Below, piece by piece: positions 62,024 to 64,000 of a stretch of 64,000 nucleotides of DNA. Each line of letters starts with the position of its first letter. The first letter of the stretch is position 1. Source of the DNA: Fictibacillus sp. BK138. GTDB lineage: Bacteria > Bacillota > Bacilli > Bacillales > Fictibacillaceae. The DNA lies in contig NZ_SGXL01000001.1 in assembly GCF_004216955.1 (NCBI RefSeq), forward strand, positions 3,044,061 to 3,108,060, written 5' to 3'. The translations under genes were made by a program, and so were the position numbers. The notes beneath the pieces are model-generated. The model did no database searches. It had not been told where the DNA came from and saw only the letters and a program-made list of their open reading frames with translations.

Positions 62024-62741
62024 TCCGCTCATCCCCCTTCACAATAAACTCAATTGAAACAGCTGAGATCAACGTAGATAAAATAATCCCCCAGCCCCCG
62101 CTAAGGAACGGGATAAATGAAAATAAGGAGTTCAGGACTGCAGCTGTTCCTGCAAGGGCAATGACTTTTCGGCTTTTTTTAGCGGCAGGTACAAGCAGTG
62201 CGATAAACATTGCATATAGCGCGATACCCATGGATGCCTGAAGTGATTCAGGCAGTCCAGAACCCATCAAGTATCCTGCACCTGAAAAAACGACCCAAGA
62301 ACTATAAGCTGTTAGACAGAGACCTAGCAAATAGCTTGCCGTTATCTTTTTTTCTTGAGACGTTGCCGCTACTGAAAAAGTTTCGTCTGTAATAAAAAAA
62401 GCATAAATAGCTTTTATCCATTTCGGCTCATCTTCGGCACGTTCCTTTAAAGACGCACTCATAAGCAAATGACGGATGTTCATAATAAAAGTAGTTAAAA
62501 TAAGTTCAGCGGCCCCGCTAGCGGCAGCGACCATTGATAAAGCAATATATTGTGATGCACCAGCAAATACAATAACGCTCATGCCAACTGTTTCAAAAAG
62601 GCTGAGACCGGCAGCTTTGGCCAGCAGACCGAATGTAAAAGCAACGGGCATATAGCCGATTGCGATTGGCAGTCCTGCTTGAATCCCTTTTTTCCAAAGT
62701 CCATCGGTTTGTTCACTAGAAATTGCAGGACTAGGCAGCAT
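62016..62741 (-). CDS. azlC: Branched-chain amino acid exporter large subunit AzlC
   Basis: A 241-residue integral membrane protein with about seven helices. KKGIQAGLPIAIGYMPVAFTFGLLAKAAGLS and MSVIVFAGASQYIALSM, then FIMNIRHLLMSASL, are AzlC hallmarks. The frame stays open back through the 40-bp palindrome at 62791, which cannot be coding. Several ATGs lie between 62741 and 62762; the one at 62741 has GGAG nine bases upstream and is chosen, with 62762 as alternative. It exports leucine/azaleucine-type substrates with AzlD; in B. subtilis the pair belongs to the azl operon under AzlB, but no azlB is seen here. Confidence 0.9.
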   Translation of the reverse strand: MLPSPAISSEQTDGLWKKGIQAGLPIAIGYMPVAFTFGLLAKAAGLSLFETVGMSVIVFAGASQYIALSMVAAASGAAELILTTFIMNIRHLLMSASLKERAEDEPKWIKAIYAFFITDETFSVAATSQEKKITASYLLGLCLTAYSSWVVFSGAGYLMGSGLPESLQASMGIALYAMFIALLVPAAKKSRKVIALAGTAAVLNSLFSFIPFLSGGWGIILSTLISAVSIEFIVKGDERNE

Positions 62742-62790
62742 TGTCTTCATCTCCATCTTCATTGTGTGATTTTTGCAGGAATTGTGTATA

Positions 62791-62830
62791 AATTGAAGGG
62801 GGTCTGTCCCGGGGACAGACCCCTTCAATT
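62791..62830. repeat. 40-bp near-perfect palindrome (GGTCTGTCCC/GGGACAGACC)
   Basis: Two 20-base arms, AATTGAAG-GGGGTCTGTCCC and GGGGACAGACCCC-TTCAATT, are complementary with a one-base offset and no loop beyond the CCGG centre. It lies between the MurG gene and azlC and has no T run, so it is not a simple terminator. The GTCTGTCCCCGGGACAGAC core is of the kind dispersed in Bacillaceae genomes. Confidence 0.85.
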
Positions 62831-62847
62831 CTCAATTCTCAAACCTT

Positions 62848-63912
62848 TTATTTACCGCCCGTGATTGTTCGCAAAATAAGGTCTACGCTATCAGAGGCTT
62901 TAAAGCTCTCCATGTTTCGCTGCATGCTGTCTTTATCCGCTTTAAGCTGTTTTAAAGAATTTAGAAGCGTTTCTTTTGTTAAATCTTCTTCATAAAGCAC
63001 ATGGCAAAACCCTTGTTTCTCAAAGGATTGTGCATTCAAGATCTGGTCCCCTCGGCTCGCAGCTCTTGTTAGTGGAATTAACAACATTGGAATTTTTAGT
63101 GTCAGCCATTCAAAAATACTGTTAGAACCAGCACGTGAAATCACAAAGTCAGTTGCAGCCACGACATCAGGCAATTCTTTTTGAATGTACTCAAACTGGC
63201 GGTAACCTTCTGTATTGTTCAGGTTCTCATCTAAGTTTCCTTTTCCGCATATATGAACAATCTGATAAGATCGAAGCAGTTCAGGAAGAGACTCTCTTAC
63301 AGCTTCATTGATCTTACGGGCGCCTAAGCTTCCACCCATGATCGTTAACACTGGCAAGTGGCTTCTAAACCCTAGAAAAGTGAGTCCTTTCTCACTCGAT
63401 CCTTGCAATAGCTCATCACGGATAGGAGAACCTGTTACGATGGCTTGCCCTGCAGCAAAATGCTTTTTCGCCTCATCAAATGTTACAAAAATTTTAGAAG
63501 CAAATTTTGAAGAGATCTTGTTTGCAAGTCCTGGGGTAATATCAGATTCATGAATATATACAGGAATCTTGCGCAGCCAGGCTGCGATAACTACAGGCAC
63601 TGCTACAAATCCACCTTTTGAAAATACAGCATCGGGTTTGATCTTTCCAAGTTTCAAATAAGCCTGGGCTACACCTGCCGCTACTTTAAACGGATCTTTA
63701 ATATTTTTTAAGTCAAAATAGCGTCTTAATTTACCGCTGGAAATGCCGTAATAAGGTACATTCGTTCCTTCTTCTATCAAGCTTTTCTCTATTCCATCAA
63801 CAGAACCGATATAGTGAAGGTCCCATCCCATTTTTTCTAATTTAGGTATTAATGCCAAATGCGGGGTTACATGGCCTGCTGAACCACCGCCGGTTAAAAC
63901 TAGTTTCTTCAA
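62848..63912 (-). CDS. murG: MurG-type UDP-GlcNAc:undecaprenyl-PP-MurNAc-pentapeptide transferase
   Basis: Peripheral membrane glycosyltransferase that converts lipid I to lipid II. Its 354 residues contain the N-terminal G-loop [48 protein letters not shown], the second G-loop [15 protein letters not shown] and the UDP-GlcNAc site [23 protein letters not shown]. The sequence resembles S. aureus MurG more than B. subtilis MurG, and it is outside any dcw cluster, so it may be the second MurG that some Bacillaceae have. The start is TTG at 63912, with GAGGA six bases upstream. Confidence 0.9.
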   Translation of the reverse strand: MKKLVLTGGGSAGHVTPHLALIPKLEKMGWDLHYIGSVDGIEKSLIEEGTNVPYYGISSGKLRRYFDLKNIKDPFKVAAGVAQAYLKLGKIKPDAVFSKGGFVAVPVVIAAWLRKIPVYIHESDITPGLANKISSKFASKIFVTFDEAKKHFAAGQAIVTGSPIRDELLQGSSEKGLTFLGFRSHLPVLTIMGGSLGARKINEAVRESLPELLRSYQIVHICGKGNLDENLNNTEGYRQFEYIQKELPDVVAATDFVISRAGSNSIFEWLTLKIPMLLIPLTRAASRGDQILNAQSFEKQGFCHVLYEEDLTKETLLNSLKQLKADKDSMQRNMESFKASDSVDLILRTITGGK

Positions 63913-64000
63913 ACTGCATTCCTCACTTCTTTGTTTATCCGTTCGCTGCACGGATTTAATCTTATCGCCATTTTAATATATGTTGCTGAAAAAGGAAAAT

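Overview
This window is low-GC DNA from an endospore-forming, flagellated member of the Bacillaceae. The case rests on genes close to Bacillus subtilis families (HutP/H/U/I/G, KtrA/KtrB with a c-di-AMP riboswitch, SpoIIP, a GerAB-type germinant permease, MotA/MotB, YtrA-like GntR, CsoR/CopA/CopZ, AzlC/AzlD), strong AGGAGG-type ribosome binding sites, many TTG/GTG starts, and recognisable sigma-A, sigma-D and probable sigma-B promoters. The repeat content and gene order do not look like B. subtilis itself; a Fictibacillus-like or related genus is my guess, not a demonstrated fact. No rRNA, tRNA, CRISPR array, prophage or insertion sequence was seen. Layout: 0-5 kb has a DNA glycosylase, nitroreductase, azoreductase, a DJ-1-like protein lacking the usual cysteine, and an MFS exporter. 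5-8.3 kb has a 20-bp tandem array, two small proteins of unknown function, a PAP2 phosphatase, a Tyr/Pro-rich protein and WrbA. 8.3-14.8 kb is a metal-resistance block: copZ, copA and csoR with a CsoR operator, a TVP38 protein, and a Zn/Cd ATPase with its CzrA-like repressor and operator. 14.9-28 kb has a DUF418 protein, an SGNH lipase with an ABC exporter, a chemoreceptor, TerC, a very Cys-rich peptide, BrkB, AI-2E, an acyltransferase and a secreted subtilase. 28-34.9 kb is the histidine utilisation operon hutP-H-U-I-G plus an XRE regulator, with promoter, overlapping cre, HutP triplets and attenuator visible. 35-43 kb has a GerAB permease, ktrAB behind a ydaO riboswitch, uppP, cardiolipin synthase and spoIIP. 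43-51.7 kb has a divergent MarR / HTH-MFS-epimerase cluster, a candidate small RNA, a CAP-domain protein, an orphan PAS sensor kinase and a ResA-like thioredoxin. 51.8-64 kb has motAB, an M48 protease, HAD phosphatases, a YtrA-type ABC operon, DUF421, glpQ, a 44-residue membrane peptide, azlCD and a MurG of the S. aureus type. The most unusual content lies between genes. Four interspersed repeat types occur: (i) six copies of a ~135-bp structured palindromic element whose apical stem changes sequence between copies but keeps pairing; (ii) two tandem arrays of an exact 20-bp unit around CGCTCGTAAATC, 48 kb apart; (iii) three ~145-bp elements with a conserved leader and six CGCTCA cores at 20-21-bp spacing; (iv) a five-unit, 21-bp-phased ATCCACGAG array resembling DnaA boxes. 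Types ii-iv share a two-helical-turn period although their sequences differ, which suggests phased protein-binding arrays. The hut operon carries three such elements: one upstream of the promoter, one between attenuator and hutH, and one between hutU and hutI. A ~118-nt candidate RNA with a sporulation-like -10 box, two hairpins and a strong terminator lies at 47.05-47.17 kb.
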